64,000 bases of DNA. Origin: Verrucomicrobium sp. BvORR034 (lineage in GTDB: Bacteria; Verrucomicrobiota; Verrucomicrobiia; Verrucomicrobiales; Verrucomicrobiaceae). Under the pieces are notes generated by a model. The model saw only the letters and a program-made list of their open reading frames with translations, did no database searches and had not been told where the DNA came from. Within the stretch, counting starts at the first letter, position 1, and every line of letters starts with the position of its first letter. The stretch is taken from the NCBI RefSeq assembly GCF_000739635.1, contig NZ_BATQ01000113.1, positions 29,791-93,790 of the forward strand, in the 5' to 3' direction. The translations under genes and the position numbers were made by a program. Of the stretch, positions 50,794-59,977 are shown one piece after another.

Positions 50794-53700
50794 CTACTTC
50801 GGCAGCATGGCCAGATACTGCTCGGTCATCTGCTTCACTTTGTCGCGTTGGGTGGGCAACTGAGGTTCCAGCTTGGCTAGTTCCCCTTTGATTTCCACCA
50901 CGGCTTTTTCTTTGTCGGCGATTTCCTTGGTGGAGTTCTCAATGGTTTTCTGGCCGTCGGCCTGCCGTTTCTTGGTGCCGTCCACTTCGATGTTGGCTTT
51001 GGAAACTTCCAGACGTTTGGCCTCCACCGTTTTCATGTCTGCGGCGATGCGCCCCCGCACCTCGGCAAGCTGCTTCTCCAGCGGATCCAGAGCGGTCTTG
51101 ATTTGAGCGAGCGCGGTCTGCACAGGTTGCGACTTCGCTGCCAGTTCTTTGTCGGCTTCACCGGGCTCGGCCTGCTTCTCTGCCAAAGTCTTCTGTTGGG
51201 CAGCAATCTGGTTGTTCAAGTTCTGCTGTTGATTGCGCAAGGGCGCAGCGGCTTTGTCGGCAGCCTCAAACTCGCCTTTGGCTTGGGTGACCGCTTTCTC
51301 GAGCTTCTCGACCTGCGCACCTGATTGCTTGACTGCTGCCTGGCTTTCACCCAGCAGCTTCTTGATGGCATCCAGAGGCCCTGCGGCTGTTGCCACCTCG
51401 CCCTTCACCGCCTGCTGGGCTTGCTCCGCGGCTGCGAGTTGAGTGGTCGTTTCCGCTGCCTTCTTCTCGGCTGCCGCAGCGGCTGCCTTGGCATCGTCAA
51501 AGGCCTTCTGAGCGACTTCTTTTTGCTCAGCAGGCGCAGCAGCCAGTTCCTTCTCTTTGGTCCCCTGAGCCGCTTGTGCTCCGCTCAAGACCTTGCCAGC
51601 CTCTTCCTTCGCAGCCTTGGCTGATTGGACAGCTTTGTCTGCAGCGACCAGCCGATCATTGACCTTGGCCAGGGCGCCTTCCTTGTCTTTGACCTCTGCA
51701 GCACGCTTGGCTTCCGCACCGGCCGCCGCCTCGCGAGCAGCTTTGGCAGCATTGAATTCAGCCTCTACCTTTGCCAGGGCTTCCTTTTTGGCCTGAGCCG
51801 CTTTGCCAGGGGCATCCAGCTTGGCATTGACTTCGGTCCGTTGCTTGGCCAGCACGGCGATCTGGTTGTTGATGTCGGTCACCGCCTTCTGAGCGGCTGC
51901 CACCCGATTGGCCTTTTCCTGTTCCAAAGCTTTGAGCTCGGCTTCCTTCATCCCCTGCGCTTTCTTCTGCTCTTCCACTTGGGCAAGCAGCTGAGCTTCC
52001 TGGGCCTTGGCAGGCTCCACAAGCTTCTCCACACCAGGCAGCTCTCCGCTCACCTTCGCAAGCGCGGCTTCCACTTCAGGCAACGCGGCCGTGGCTTCAG
52101 CAATGGACTTCTTGCTCAGCTCGATGCGCTCGGCTGCTGCTACCTTGGCGGCTTCGCTGTCCTTGAGAGCCTCCTGGTAGCCCACGAAGTCGGCCTCCAT
52201 CTTCTCCAGCTTTTCACGCTCTGCCAAAACGTTCACGTTGAACTGGGCGGCACGCAGCATGGAGGGAAGCTTCTGATACACGGCCAGCTGATCACGCAAG
52301 GCCTTCAGTTTTTCCTGAGTCCCAGCCAGAGCATTGCGGCTGTCTCCCAGTTGTTTCTCAACATCCGTGATGGATTTGGGCAGCGTTTCGAGGGCCTTCT
52401 TGGCATCCTCAAATGCCTTGAGTTTGGCGGGTTTGCCGGTGTTCAACGCAGCGACCTGATCTTGCGCCACTTTGACCGCATTTTCGAATTCAACCAGCGG
52501 CTGTGGTGCGTTGGCAGTTTCCTTCTTCACCCCCTCAAGCTTCCCGCTGGCCTCAGCGATCTTCTTGTCGAGCTCCGCCACCTGGAGTGCCTGCTCAGGG
52601 GCCGTCAGCTTTGCCTTCTCCCCATTGAGTTTGGCAAGCTGTCCCTCGATCTCTTTCTGCTGGGCGACCAGCTGCTCATGCTTCTTGATCAGGTCCGTCT
52701 GGGCCTGACGCTTGGACCGGGCGTCTGCAACGGCTTTCTCCAGAGTGGCCAGCGTGTTGGGCAGGTTCTTGATCTCGGCATCAAGCTGGTTGCGCTGGGC
52801 ACCGGTGTCCTCCACCTGCTTCCGCAGGGCGGCAATCTGGGCTTCCTTCGCCTTCACCGCCTCTTCAGCCTGCTTCACCTCGCCTTCCACTCCGGGCACC
52901 TTGGAGACCAGCTCAGTGGCGTAGCGCTCGCTTTCCGCGATGCGCTGGGCGATGGGCGGAGGATTGCTGGAAAGCAGTCCTTTTTCCTCGAACTTGTCGG
53001 CACTCCAGAGGCGGACGTCGCCCTTCCAGTCACCTGACACCACCGTCTTGCTGTCGAACAAGCCAGCCACTTCCGTGACGATGTCGGCCTGCTTCTTTGA
53101 CTCTCCCTTTTTGGTCCCGTTGATGTCCCAGACCTTGATCAAGCCATCGCGACCCGAGGAAATAAGGGCACCATCCGGAGCGAATGCCACGGCCAGGACT
53201 CCGCCTGCGTGAGCATCCCAGCTCTTCACGAGCTTGCCGTTCTCCATCTCATAGGTGTTGATCTTGCCGTCCTCGCCACTGGAGGCCAGAACGTTGGAGT
53301 CTGACCGCCAAGCCACACCTGTGCAGGCCGCCTTGTGTCCGTCGAGCTGGTAGAACTCACCCCCGGTGGCCGCCTCGGTCACCATCACGTTGCCATTGCG
53401 GTCACCACTGGCCAGAAGGATACCATCAGGGCTGAAGCCTACCGCGAGCACCCACTCGGTGTGCTTCTTGTTTACATAGAGTTCTTCACCCGTGGAGGTG
53501 TTGTACACCTTCACCTTCTTGGACGGGCTGCCGATCGCAATCATCGCCTGATTGGCACTGATGTCTGCGCTCATCACCGCATCAAACTCCTTGCCGGCTT
53601 CCGCCACCCGTTTGCCGCTCTTGACGTCCCAGACGACCGCATTGCCCATCTTGCCCCCACGTCCGCCGCCGGCGATGAGAAGCGCGCCGTTCTGGCTGAA

Positions 53701-54342
53701 CTTCAAGGAGCGGATGTAGCCTTCCGGGTAAGGATAGACGCCGGCAAGCACCTGCGTGTTGGTGTCATAGACCAGTGCCTGCTTCAAACCACTGATGGCG
53801 ACAAGCGGCGCCCAGGGATTGGCCGCCATCGCAGTGATGGCCGTGGTGCGCGGTGCAGTTGCCACGGGCTCCAGCAGTACGTTTTCCGGCATGGGCAACG
53901 GGCCTTCCGGCTTGCCAGCCTTGGCCACCACCATGGAGAGGTTGCTCTTCGGAGCGCCCTTTTTGGCGATGCTTGATGCAGTCTCCAGCACCCCGCCATT
54001 GACCCATTTGGTGAGCACTTCAATTTCTGCCGCGCTCAGAGGAGCACCTTCTGGCGGCATGAAAGGTTCAGCCGTCTTTTTGGTCGTGGAGATCAGCTTG
54101 CTCCCCTCGGCATCGCCAGGGTTCACCACCGGACCGCCACCACCACCCGTCATGGCCGCTGCAAAGCTGGTCAGATCCAGGTCGCCCTTCTTCTTGTCCG
54201 GGTTGTGGCAGGAGAAACACTTGTTCTCCAGAAGCGGACGCACGTGGTCATTGTAGGTGACCTTCTCCTGGGCGGCAGCCTGGGTCGCCAGTCCGCAGGC
54301 GGTGGCGAACGGAAGAAGGAAAAAAGTACGATGATGGGTCAT
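50794..54342 (-). CDS. Giant exported PSCyt1 - WD40 - coiled-coil protein
   Basis: About 1,182 residues from ATG 54342. A signal peptide (FFLLPFATACGLATQAAAQE) leads to a Planctomycete-type cytochrome domain with KCFSCHNPDKKKGDLDL (heme motif near residues 42-46) and FMPPEGAPLSAAEIEVLTKW. WD40 repeats follow, about 160-480 (VGFSPDGILLASGDRNGNVM, AWRSDSNVLASSGEDGKIN, VAFAPDGALISSGRDGLIKV). The last 700 residues are almost pure Ala/Lys/Glu/Gln heptad-like sequence, a very long coiled coil (EEAVKAKEAQIAALRKQVED, AQVEKLEKAVTQAKGEFEA). It is the last gene of the four-gene minus-strand unit, 178 bases after the DUF1549 gene. It could act as a periplasmic spacer or scaffold carrying a redox head. 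Function unknown. Confidence 0.9.
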   Translation of the reverse strand: MTHHRTFFLLPFATACGLATQAAAQEKVTYNDHVRPLLENKCFSCHNPDKKKGDLDLTSFAAAMTGGGGGPVVNPGDAEGSKLISTTKKTAEPFMPPEGAPLSAAEIEVLTKWVNGGVLETASSIAKKGAPKSNLSMVVAKAGKPEGPLPMPENVLLEPVATAPRTTAITAMAANPWAPLVAISGLKQALVYDTNTQVLAGVYPYPEGYIRSLKFSQNGALLIAGGGRGGKMGNAVVWDVKSGKRVAEAGKEFDAVMSADISANQAMIAIGSPSKKVKVYNTSTGEELYVNKKHTEWVLAVGFSPDGILLASGDRNGNVMVTEAATGGEFYQLDGHKAACTGVAWRSDSNVLASSGEDGKINTYEMENGKLVKSWDAHAGGVLAVAFAPDGALISSGRDGLIKVWDINGTKKGESKKQADIVTEVAGLFDSKTVVSGDWKGDVRLWSADKFEEKGLLSSNPPPIAQRIAESERYATELVSKVPGVEGEVKQAEEAVKAKEAQIAALRKQVEDTGAQRNQLDAEIKNLPNTLATLEKAVADARSKRQAQTDLIKKHEQLVAQQKEIEGQLAKLNGEKAKLTAPEQALQVAELDKKIAEASGKLEGVKKETANAPQPLVEFENAVKVAQDQVAALNTGKPAKLKAFEDAKKALETLPKSITDVEKQLGDSRNALAGTQEKLKALRDQLAVYQKLPSMLRAAQFNVNVLAEREKLEKMEADFVGYQEALKDSEAAKVAAAERIELSKKSIAEATAALPEVEAALAKVSGELPGVEKLVEPAKAQEAQLLAQVEEQKKAQGMKEAELKALEQEKANRVAAAQKAVTDINNQIAVLAKQRTEVNAKLDAPGKAAQAKKEALAKVEAEFNAAKAAREAAAGAEAKRAAEVKDKEGALAKVNDRLVAADKAVQSAKAAKEEAGKVLSGAQAAQGTKEKELAAAPAEQKEVAQKAFDDAKAAAAAAEKKAAETTTQLAAAEQAQQAVKGEVATAAGPLDAIKKLLGESQAAVKQSGAQVEKLEKAVTQAKGEFEAADKAAAPLRNQQQNLNNQIAAQQKTLAEKQAEPGEADKELAAKSQPVQTALAQIKTALDPLEKQLAEVRGRIAADMKTVEAKRLEVSKANIEVDGTKKRQADGQKTIENSTKEIADKEKAVVEIKGELAKLEPQLPTQRDKVKQMTEQYLAMLPK

Positions 54343-54520
54343 GGCTTCGAATGGACGAACTGACAGGATCTTATAAATACGATGAATGGGTGGCAGAGCT
54401 ATCTGGCCCCTCTCCTCCCACAGAGTCAGGATAGCGGCGGCGACATGCCCCACCCGCTTCCCGGACGCCCTCAAAAAGGAGACGTCCGGACGATAGCGAG
54501 GGCAAGCTCAGCCGACGGGG

Positions 54521-57340
54521 CTAGTGATTGAAGTAGAACTCCTTGGAATTGAGCAGCGCCCAGAAGAGGTCCTCCAGCACGACCTGACGAGGTTCGCCCG
54601 ACTCCGCAATCTGCTTGAGTACGACTTCCGACTCTTTGGGCAAGGGTTCACGACCGAAGGTGCGCAGGTAGAGCTCCTGGATGATCTCCTGATCTGGCTT
54701 CTTCTCATTGACCAGCGTCGCTACCACCTTGCCGCGTTTGATGTTTTCATGAGCAGCATCGCCGTTCATGAAATGCAACGCCTGCGACAGCGTCGGGTCC
54801 ATCTTCACTTCGCAAGAGCACACCGTCTCACGGCTGGCACGGCCAAAAGTCGTGAGGAAGTAATTCGAGACCGAGCCATCTGCGATTTGAACCGCACGGG
54901 CACCAAGGGGCAAACCTTGATACTTCGTGGGGGTGTTCGTCACGGAGGACACGGCGTCCGCCAGCACTTCGGCACGCATGCGGCGAACCAGAGCGTGGGC
55001 GAAGTTACGCTTGTCGCTTTCATTGCTCTCGTTGACCTGGGTGGCCCGCTGATAGGTCATGGAGTTGCAGATGTCACGAACAAGACGCTTGAAGTCGTAG
55101 TTGTACTCCGTGAGCTTTTTGCCCAGCGAGTCCAGCAACTCCGGGTTGGAAGCGGGGTTGCTGATCCGGACGTCGTCCACTGGATCGATGATCCCCACGC
55201 CGAAGAAGTGTGCCCAGGTGATGTTCGCCAGATTGCGGGCAAAGAACGGGTTCTCAGGGGAGGCCAGCCACTTGGCCAGCACCGCACGGCGGTCTTCACC
55301 CGGCTGCAGCGTGGGTTCATCACCACCCAGGAACTTCGGCTTCATCGCCGCCTTGGTCAGCGGATGGCGGGACTCCCCACCCTTGCTGTTGAACACGATC
55401 GTTTCCCGCGGATCATCCGTCGCCTTGCGACCGATCTGGGTGAAGAAGGCCATGAACCCGTAGTAGTCATTCATCGTCCAGCGGTCGAACGGATGGTTGT
55501 GACACTGGGCACACTGGATGCGCATCCCCATGAACACCTGCGCCACGTTCTCCGTCACCTTCAGCGTCTCACGCTCGATCTGGAAGTAGTTCGTCGGCGG
55601 GTTGTTGATGGTGCCGCCTTGGGAGGCGATCAACTCAGCCACGATCTCGTTCATTGGCACGTTCTTGCCAATGCGGTCCGCAAGCCAGTTGTAGTAGAGA
55701 AGGACGTTCTTGTAGTAAGCCCCCTGGTTGTTCTCCGTGCTGCGGATCTGCATCAGCTCAGACCACTTCATCACCCACATCTCAGTGAATTCTTTCCTCT
55801 GAAGAAGCTTCTCCACCAGCGCTTCACGTTTCTTCGGATTGGCATCCGCCACGAATTCGCTCACCTCTGGAGCACTGGGCAGAACGCCCACCACATCAAG
55901 CGATACACGGCGCAGGAATTCCTGGTCCGAGCAGATGCCGGAAGGAAGGATACGAAGCTTGTGCAGCTTTTCATTGACCAGGGTATCGATGTAGTTGGCC
56001 TCCACCAGTTTCGGCCGCTCATACTTCAATCCTTCGGGAATGACGATGAACTGGGACACCACGGAGTACACGTCAAAGCGGGCCAGAATAAACGACTCCC
56101 CACGATCATGGGAGGTCACGCGCCCCTCTTTGTCCACGCTCGCGCTCGGATCATTGTTGGACATGAAGACCACGAGGTTGGTCACGTCACGATCTGTGCC
56201 GTCAGAGTAAGTCGCACGCACGGAGACCTGCTGGGTCTCACCCTGCCCTTCCAGAACCGCCTGCTTCGGAAAGATCTCGATGCCGGTGACATGTGCCACT
56301 TCCGGGGCATCATTCGGCACGCCTTTGCTGATCCATTCTATCAGCGTCTTGTTCAGGTGGCTGTCCTTGTCAAAGCAGGCATTGCCGGAGTGCGGCACTT
56401 CGCCCAGCGCCTTCTCGATCAAGGTGCTGTCCTCGGGAATGGCGAGGTTGATGCGACGGCCGCTCATTTCTCGCGTGATGCGGTCATAATCTCCGGCCGG
56501 GTCAAAGCCAAAGAGGGAGAGACGGAAGCCATCCTTGCCACGAGCGGAGCCATGGCAGCCACCCGTATTGCAGCCCGCCTTCAAAAACACAGGCATCACA
56601 TCGAGCCGGAAGGACACTTCACGGTCCTTGGCACCATTTGCAACTTTCACCGCAGCGGTCGCCGTCTTGCCATTGAACGTGGCGGACAGTTCCGTGGCAC
56701 CATCCTGGCCGGGCTTCAGGTGCACGCCATTGATCGAGGCCACTTGGGCGTTGGCAACTTTAAGCTCGGAAAGCTCGGTGACATCCTTCGTGGTCCCGTC
56801 ATTGAACCTGGCGAACACCAGCACACGCTGGCTGTCGCGCTGGGTTTCCAGCGACAGGGTTCCGGGGAGAATTTCGATGCTCTCCAGCTTGTTGAGTTTT
56901 TCCTTCAACCGGGCAAGGGCCTTCAGCTCTTCCTCAGTCTTGTGTTTGATCACCAGTCCTTGGGGCCACTTGGCACCTTCAGCGATCCAGCGTTTCATCA
57001 CGTCCGCCTGTTCAGCAGTGAGCGGATCGCCCTTGGGAGGCATAATGTCATCGTGATCGTGAGGCAGCACCACACGGCTGTAAACCGGGCTCTTTTCTGG
57101 AGCACCAGGCACCACTGCCGCACCGCCTTCGCCCCCCTTCAGCAGGCCTTCCCCCGAGTCCATGAGCAGCTTGCCCTTGGACTTCGACGGGTTGTGACAC
57201 TCGACGCACTTGGATTCAAGCAGCGGCTGAATGTCCCGCACGAAATCCACCGGTCCGGACTGCTCCGCCCGGGCCAGTCCCGTCGCGAAACACAATCCGA
57301 TGCCCAGAAGGGCCTTGGAGGTGAGAGATGAAGTCTTCAT
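54521..57340 (-). CDS. PSCyt1-DUF1549-DUF1553 protein
   Basis: About 939 residues from ATG 57340. A signal peptide (LTSKALLGIGLCFATGLARA) precedes a cytochrome domain (KCVECHNPSKSKGKLLMDSG, MPPKGDPLTAEQ). Two Ig-like BIG2-type regions (SLETQRDSQRVLVFARFNDG; VLEGQGETQQVSVRATYSDG) flank a second cysteine site with unusual spacing (CNTGGCHGSARG). DUF1549 (FLRRVSLDVVGVLPSAPEVS; RIQCAQCHNHPFDRWTMNDY) and DUF1553 (VLAKWLASPENPFFARNLAN; YNYDFKRLVRDICNSMTYQR) complete it. It is intact, unlike the paralogous gene at 37702. It lies between the pre-peptidase-domain gene and the giant coiled-coil gene on the same strand. Confidence 0.93.
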   Translation of the reverse strand: MKTSSLTSKALLGIGLCFATGLARAEQSGPVDFVRDIQPLLESKCVECHNPSKSKGKLLMDSGEGLLKGGEGGAAVVPGAPEKSPVYSRVVLPHDHDDIMPPKGDPLTAEQADVMKRWIAEGAKWPQGLVIKHKTEEELKALARLKEKLNKLESIEILPGTLSLETQRDSQRVLVFARFNDGTTKDVTELSELKVANAQVASINGVHLKPGQDGATELSATFNGKTATAAVKVANGAKDREVSFRLDVMPVFLKAGCNTGGCHGSARGKDGFRLSLFGFDPAGDYDRITREMSGRRINLAIPEDSTLIEKALGEVPHSGNACFDKDSHLNKTLIEWISKGVPNDAPEVAHVTGIEIFPKQAVLEGQGETQQVSVRATYSDGTDRDVTNLVVFMSNNDPSASVDKEGRVTSHDRGESFILARFDVYSVVSQFIVIPEGLKYERPKLVEANYIDTLVNEKLHKLRILPSGICSDQEFLRRVSLDVVGVLPSAPEVSEFVADANPKKREALVEKLLQRKEFTEMWVMKWSELMQIRSTENNQGAYYKNVLLYYNWLADRIGKNVPMNEIVAELIASQGGTINNPPTNYFQIERETLKVTENVAQVFMGMRIQCAQCHNHPFDRWTMNDYYGFMAFFTQIGRKATDDPRETIVFNSKGGESRHPLTKAAMKPKFLGGDEPTLQPGEDRRAVLAKWLASPENPFFARNLANITWAHFFGVGIIDPVDDVRISNPASNPELLDSLGKKLTEYNYDFKRLVRDICNSMTYQRATQVNESNESDKRNFAHALVRRMRAEVLADAVSSVTNTPTKYQGLPLGARAVQIADGSVSNYFLTTFGRASRETVCSCEVKMDPTLSQALHFMNGDAAHENIKRGKVVATLVNEKKPDQEIIQELYLRTFGREPLPKESEVVLKQIAESGEPRQVVLEDLFWALLNSKEFYFNH

Positions 57341-57415
57341 GGTGGGAAACACTGTCGTGGGGTCTTGAGTGTGAGTCGTTGGGAGAGGGACTGGATCGGG
57401 AGCGCGAAGTGAGAA

Positions 57416-59848
57416 CTACTTGGAGGCTTCCTGGCGAAGCTGTTCCAAACGGCTGAGCTGTTTCTTCGGTGCGTCAGTTGCAGCCGGGGCGGCGGGCTTG
57501 GCGGCAGCCACCTGAGCGGCCGGTTGTGCCGGAGCCGCCGGCGCTTTCCGCGGAGCATCCACACGGAGGGTGGTGCCACCCGCGATGCGGTGCACCGCCA
57601 CGCCGCCCTGCACCGGCACTTCCACCTGGCAGAAGAGGTTGGCATGCTTGCCCACCGGTGACTTGTCCGTGGTCTTGATCTTGAAGCTCAGTTCCTTGGC
57701 GTCCTTGTTGAACTTCAGGGTTTCCACCTCAACGGAATCCGGGATCCCATAAATCTTCGCGGAAGCTTCCCCGTTGAAAGGTTGTGCCATCTCCAGCTTA
57801 CAGACGAACTCGCCATCTTTCCCCTGCTCCACGGCTGTAAGCTGCATGCTGCCGGACAGGTAAGCAGGCACCACGGTCACTTCGCAGAAGGGCGAGGCTG
57901 CATAGATCGTCCCGTTGCCGCCTTCGGCTTCACCCAGCACCGTCAGGTTGTAAACTCCAGGCGACACGTTGCCGGTGGAATCAAGTGTGAAGGTCGCCTC
58001 ATCCTGGCCTTCCGGGATATCAATTTCACCCTGCGAGTTCATGCCGTTGGGACGCCACATCATCAGCACCCGAATCGCCGCCTTGAATCCCTCTTTCCGC
58101 TTGGCCACCACCTTGAGGGGCAGGATGCCATTGGGAACGAGAGGTGTCGCCGGCTTGATCAGTTCGAGGGTATAAGGCACCTCTTCCACCACGGCCACCG
58201 GGAGCTGGTCCACCTGCTCCGTGTAGTAGATGGTGTTGCCGCTGCGCACCATGTCGAACTCCTGGGCCATTCTGCCTTCCACCTTCTGGGCCGGATCCGT
58301 CGGTTTGAGAGTAACGGGCACGGCCGCACCACCGAGCGGAGCATCTGCCGTCGCCTCAAAGAGCAGCGGAATGCTGGTCTGGTTGCCCGGCATGCTGGTG
58401 GACACCATCTTCACCCCAGGGGGCAGATTCGGTGCTTCAAAGGTCATGTCACCCGAAGCATTGTTACGAGTCACGTTCACCATCGTCGCATAGCGGTTGC
58501 CACGAGGCACGGCGATAAACTGGCGCTTGTGGCTGTCGTTCACCCCGAAGTTCGGCGAAGCGAAGGTCACCAACGGCACAGAAGCCACGGCTTCCACCCG
58601 ATACACATACGTCGGACCACCACGCTGCAAGTGATCACGAATGATCACGCAATAGGCACCGTCCGCCGGAGCTGTCACTGCCAGTTTGCAATCCAGACGG
58701 CGCTTCGTGCCACCATCATCCGCGGCACCAATCTGGGCTCCCTTTTCATTGGTCAGCACCATTACCGGATCCAGGGGAGAGCCGAGTGACTGGGCATAGG
58801 CGAAGAAGTCCACCTTCATCCCCTTCTTCAGATTCACCCAGAACCGATCCTCGTCACCAGGCTTCTCGATGATGCCGTTCAGCGCACACGGAGCCTCAAG
58901 GTTGGTGCGATTCGCCTCTTTGTCATTTGGCTCCACTTCCAGGTAGCTGTCAAAAGGGCTGACACGCATGATGTTGCCGGAGGGAGCCGGGTCATCTTTG
59001 AGATACACCATGTGTTTGTCTGACGTCTCGGCAGGCAGAGTGACGTCCTCCTCGGTGACATCGCCATTGGCTTCGATGAACTTCACCTTCTGCGTGCTGC
59101 CAGCCTTGCCACCGGAGGGATAGCAGACCTCAGGACGACGGAAGCTGCCAACGTGCAACCGGTAGCGGGACTCGCTATTGCCACGGTAGGAAGATTCCCG
59201 GACCTGGATGGTGTAGTTTCCGTCATCCGGGGCGACAAAAGTCAGGTGACCGTCCTGGCGGTGAAGCACGGTGTCATCCGACACGGCCACCTCGAAACGG
59301 TCGCTGTTCATCAGGGCGATATAGGGGTCAAAGGTGATATACCCCAGACGCATGCCCTCGATCTCCAGGCTGATACGCTGCCCCTTTTTGGCGGCGATGC
59401 GGTAGTAGTCCACATCCTCACTGTTGGCCACGCCTTCGACTGTCTGGTTCAAGGCGATTTCCTGAGGAGCCTCGAAGTCGTTGTTCGGCTCCTTCTCCTG
59501 CACACTGGCGAACGGCCCCACCATGACCTGCCTCATGAAGGACAAGCCAGAGCGCGTCCGCACCCGGACAAAATGGTTGCCCAACGGCACATCGGGAGCC
59601 ACCGAAATGACGGTCTCGACCGCACCATTTTCCACTTTGCCCACTGACTTCAGAGCGAAGCCTGGAGAATAGAAAATGAGACCGTCGAAATCAGCCAGAC
59701 GGGTGCCCCGAATGGTCAAGGTCGTCTCCACTCCACGCTGCACCCCGGTGGGAGAAGTGCCAGTGAATGTGGGCAGCGCGGCCACAACGGCCGGGGCGGT
59801 GGTGGCCAGCACCAGTGCCGCCCCCACAAGGCGAAGAGAGTTTTTCAT
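57416..59848 (-). CDS. Exported pre-peptidase C-terminal (PPC)-domain protein
   Basis: About 810 residues from ATG 59848. A signal peptide (LRLVGAALVLATTAPAVVAA) is followed by an IPT/TIG-like beta domain (FTGTSPTGVQRGVETTLTIR) and two PPC-type beta domains, each beginning with an EPN motif: QEKEPNNDFEAPQEIALNQ with DVDYYRIAAKKGQRISLEI, and EVEPNDKEANRTN with DEDRFWVNLKKGMKVDFFAY. The rest is beta-rich with no catalytic motif seen. The C-terminus is an Ala/Pro linker plus a basic helix (KKQLSRLEQLRQEASK). It looks like a surface adhesive or scaffold. It is 63 bases upstream of the DUF1549 gene. Confidence 0.88.
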   Translation of the reverse strand: MKNSLRLVGAALVLATTAPAVVAALPTFTGTSPTGVQRGVETTLTIRGTRLADFDGLIFYSPGFALKSVGKVENGAVETVISVAPDVPLGNHFVRVRTRSGLSFMRQVMVGPFASVQEKEPNNDFEAPQEIALNQTVEGVANSEDVDYYRIAAKKGQRISLEIEGMRLGYITFDPYIALMNSDRFEVAVSDDTVLHRQDGHLTFVAPDDGNYTIQVRESSYRGNSESRYRLHVGSFRRPEVCYPSGGKAGSTQKVKFIEANGDVTEEDVTLPAETSDKHMVYLKDDPAPSGNIMRVSPFDSYLEVEPNDKEANRTNLEAPCALNGIIEKPGDEDRFWVNLKKGMKVDFFAYAQSLGSPLDPVMVLTNEKGAQIGAADDGGTKRRLDCKLAVTAPADGAYCVIIRDHLQRGGPTYVYRVEAVASVPLVTFASPNFGVNDSHKRQFIAVPRGNRYATMVNVTRNNASGDMTFEAPNLPPGVKMVSTSMPGNQTSIPLLFEATADAPLGGAAVPVTLKPTDPAQKVEGRMAQEFDMVRSGNTIYYTEQVDQLPVAVVEEVPYTLELIKPATPLVPNGILPLKVVAKRKEGFKAAIRVLMMWRPNGMNSQGEIDIPEGQDEATFTLDSTGNVSPGVYNLTVLGEAEGGNGTIYAASPFCEVTVVPAYLSGSMQLTAVEQGKDGEFVCKLEMAQPFNGEASAKIYGIPDSVEVETLKFNKDAKELSFKIKTTDKSPVGKHANLFCQVEVPVQGGVAVHRIAGGTTLRVDAPRKAPAAPAQPAAQVAAAKPAAPAATDAPKKQLSRLEQLRQEASK

Positions 59849-59917
59849 GGTCAACATCGGTCTCAAAGAAGTCTTTACGCCTGCTCCTTTGGGAGAGGCG
59901 TGGGCTCGGATATCAGA

Positions 59918-59947
59918 AAGGCGGTGAAGCAGACACTTCACCGCCTT
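59918..59947 (-). terminator. Perfect 12-bp hairpin between DUF1501 and the PPC-domain gene
   Basis: AAGGCGGTGAAG (59918-59929) pairs perfectly with CTTCACCGCCTT (59936-59947). It is 30 bases after the DUF1501 stop and 69 bases before the PPC gene start. With no T-run longer than two it may be a partial terminator or a processing/stability element that sets different amounts of the two products. Confidence 0.7.
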
Positions 59948-59977
59948 CGCTTACGACAGTTCTGGCGGTGAATTCTG

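Noticed and set aside
51625..53037. A 470-codon plus-strand frame opposite the coiled-coil region
   Set aside because: The Ala/Lys/Glu repeats give a Leu/Phe-rich antisense reading by chance; it is not a membrane protein gene.
54524..57331. A 935-codon open frame on the plus strand opposite the DUF1549/DUF1553 gene
   Set aside because: It is antisense to a clearly real gene with recognised domains, and its translation is rich in His, Arg and Leu with no family features. High GC gives long shadow frames.
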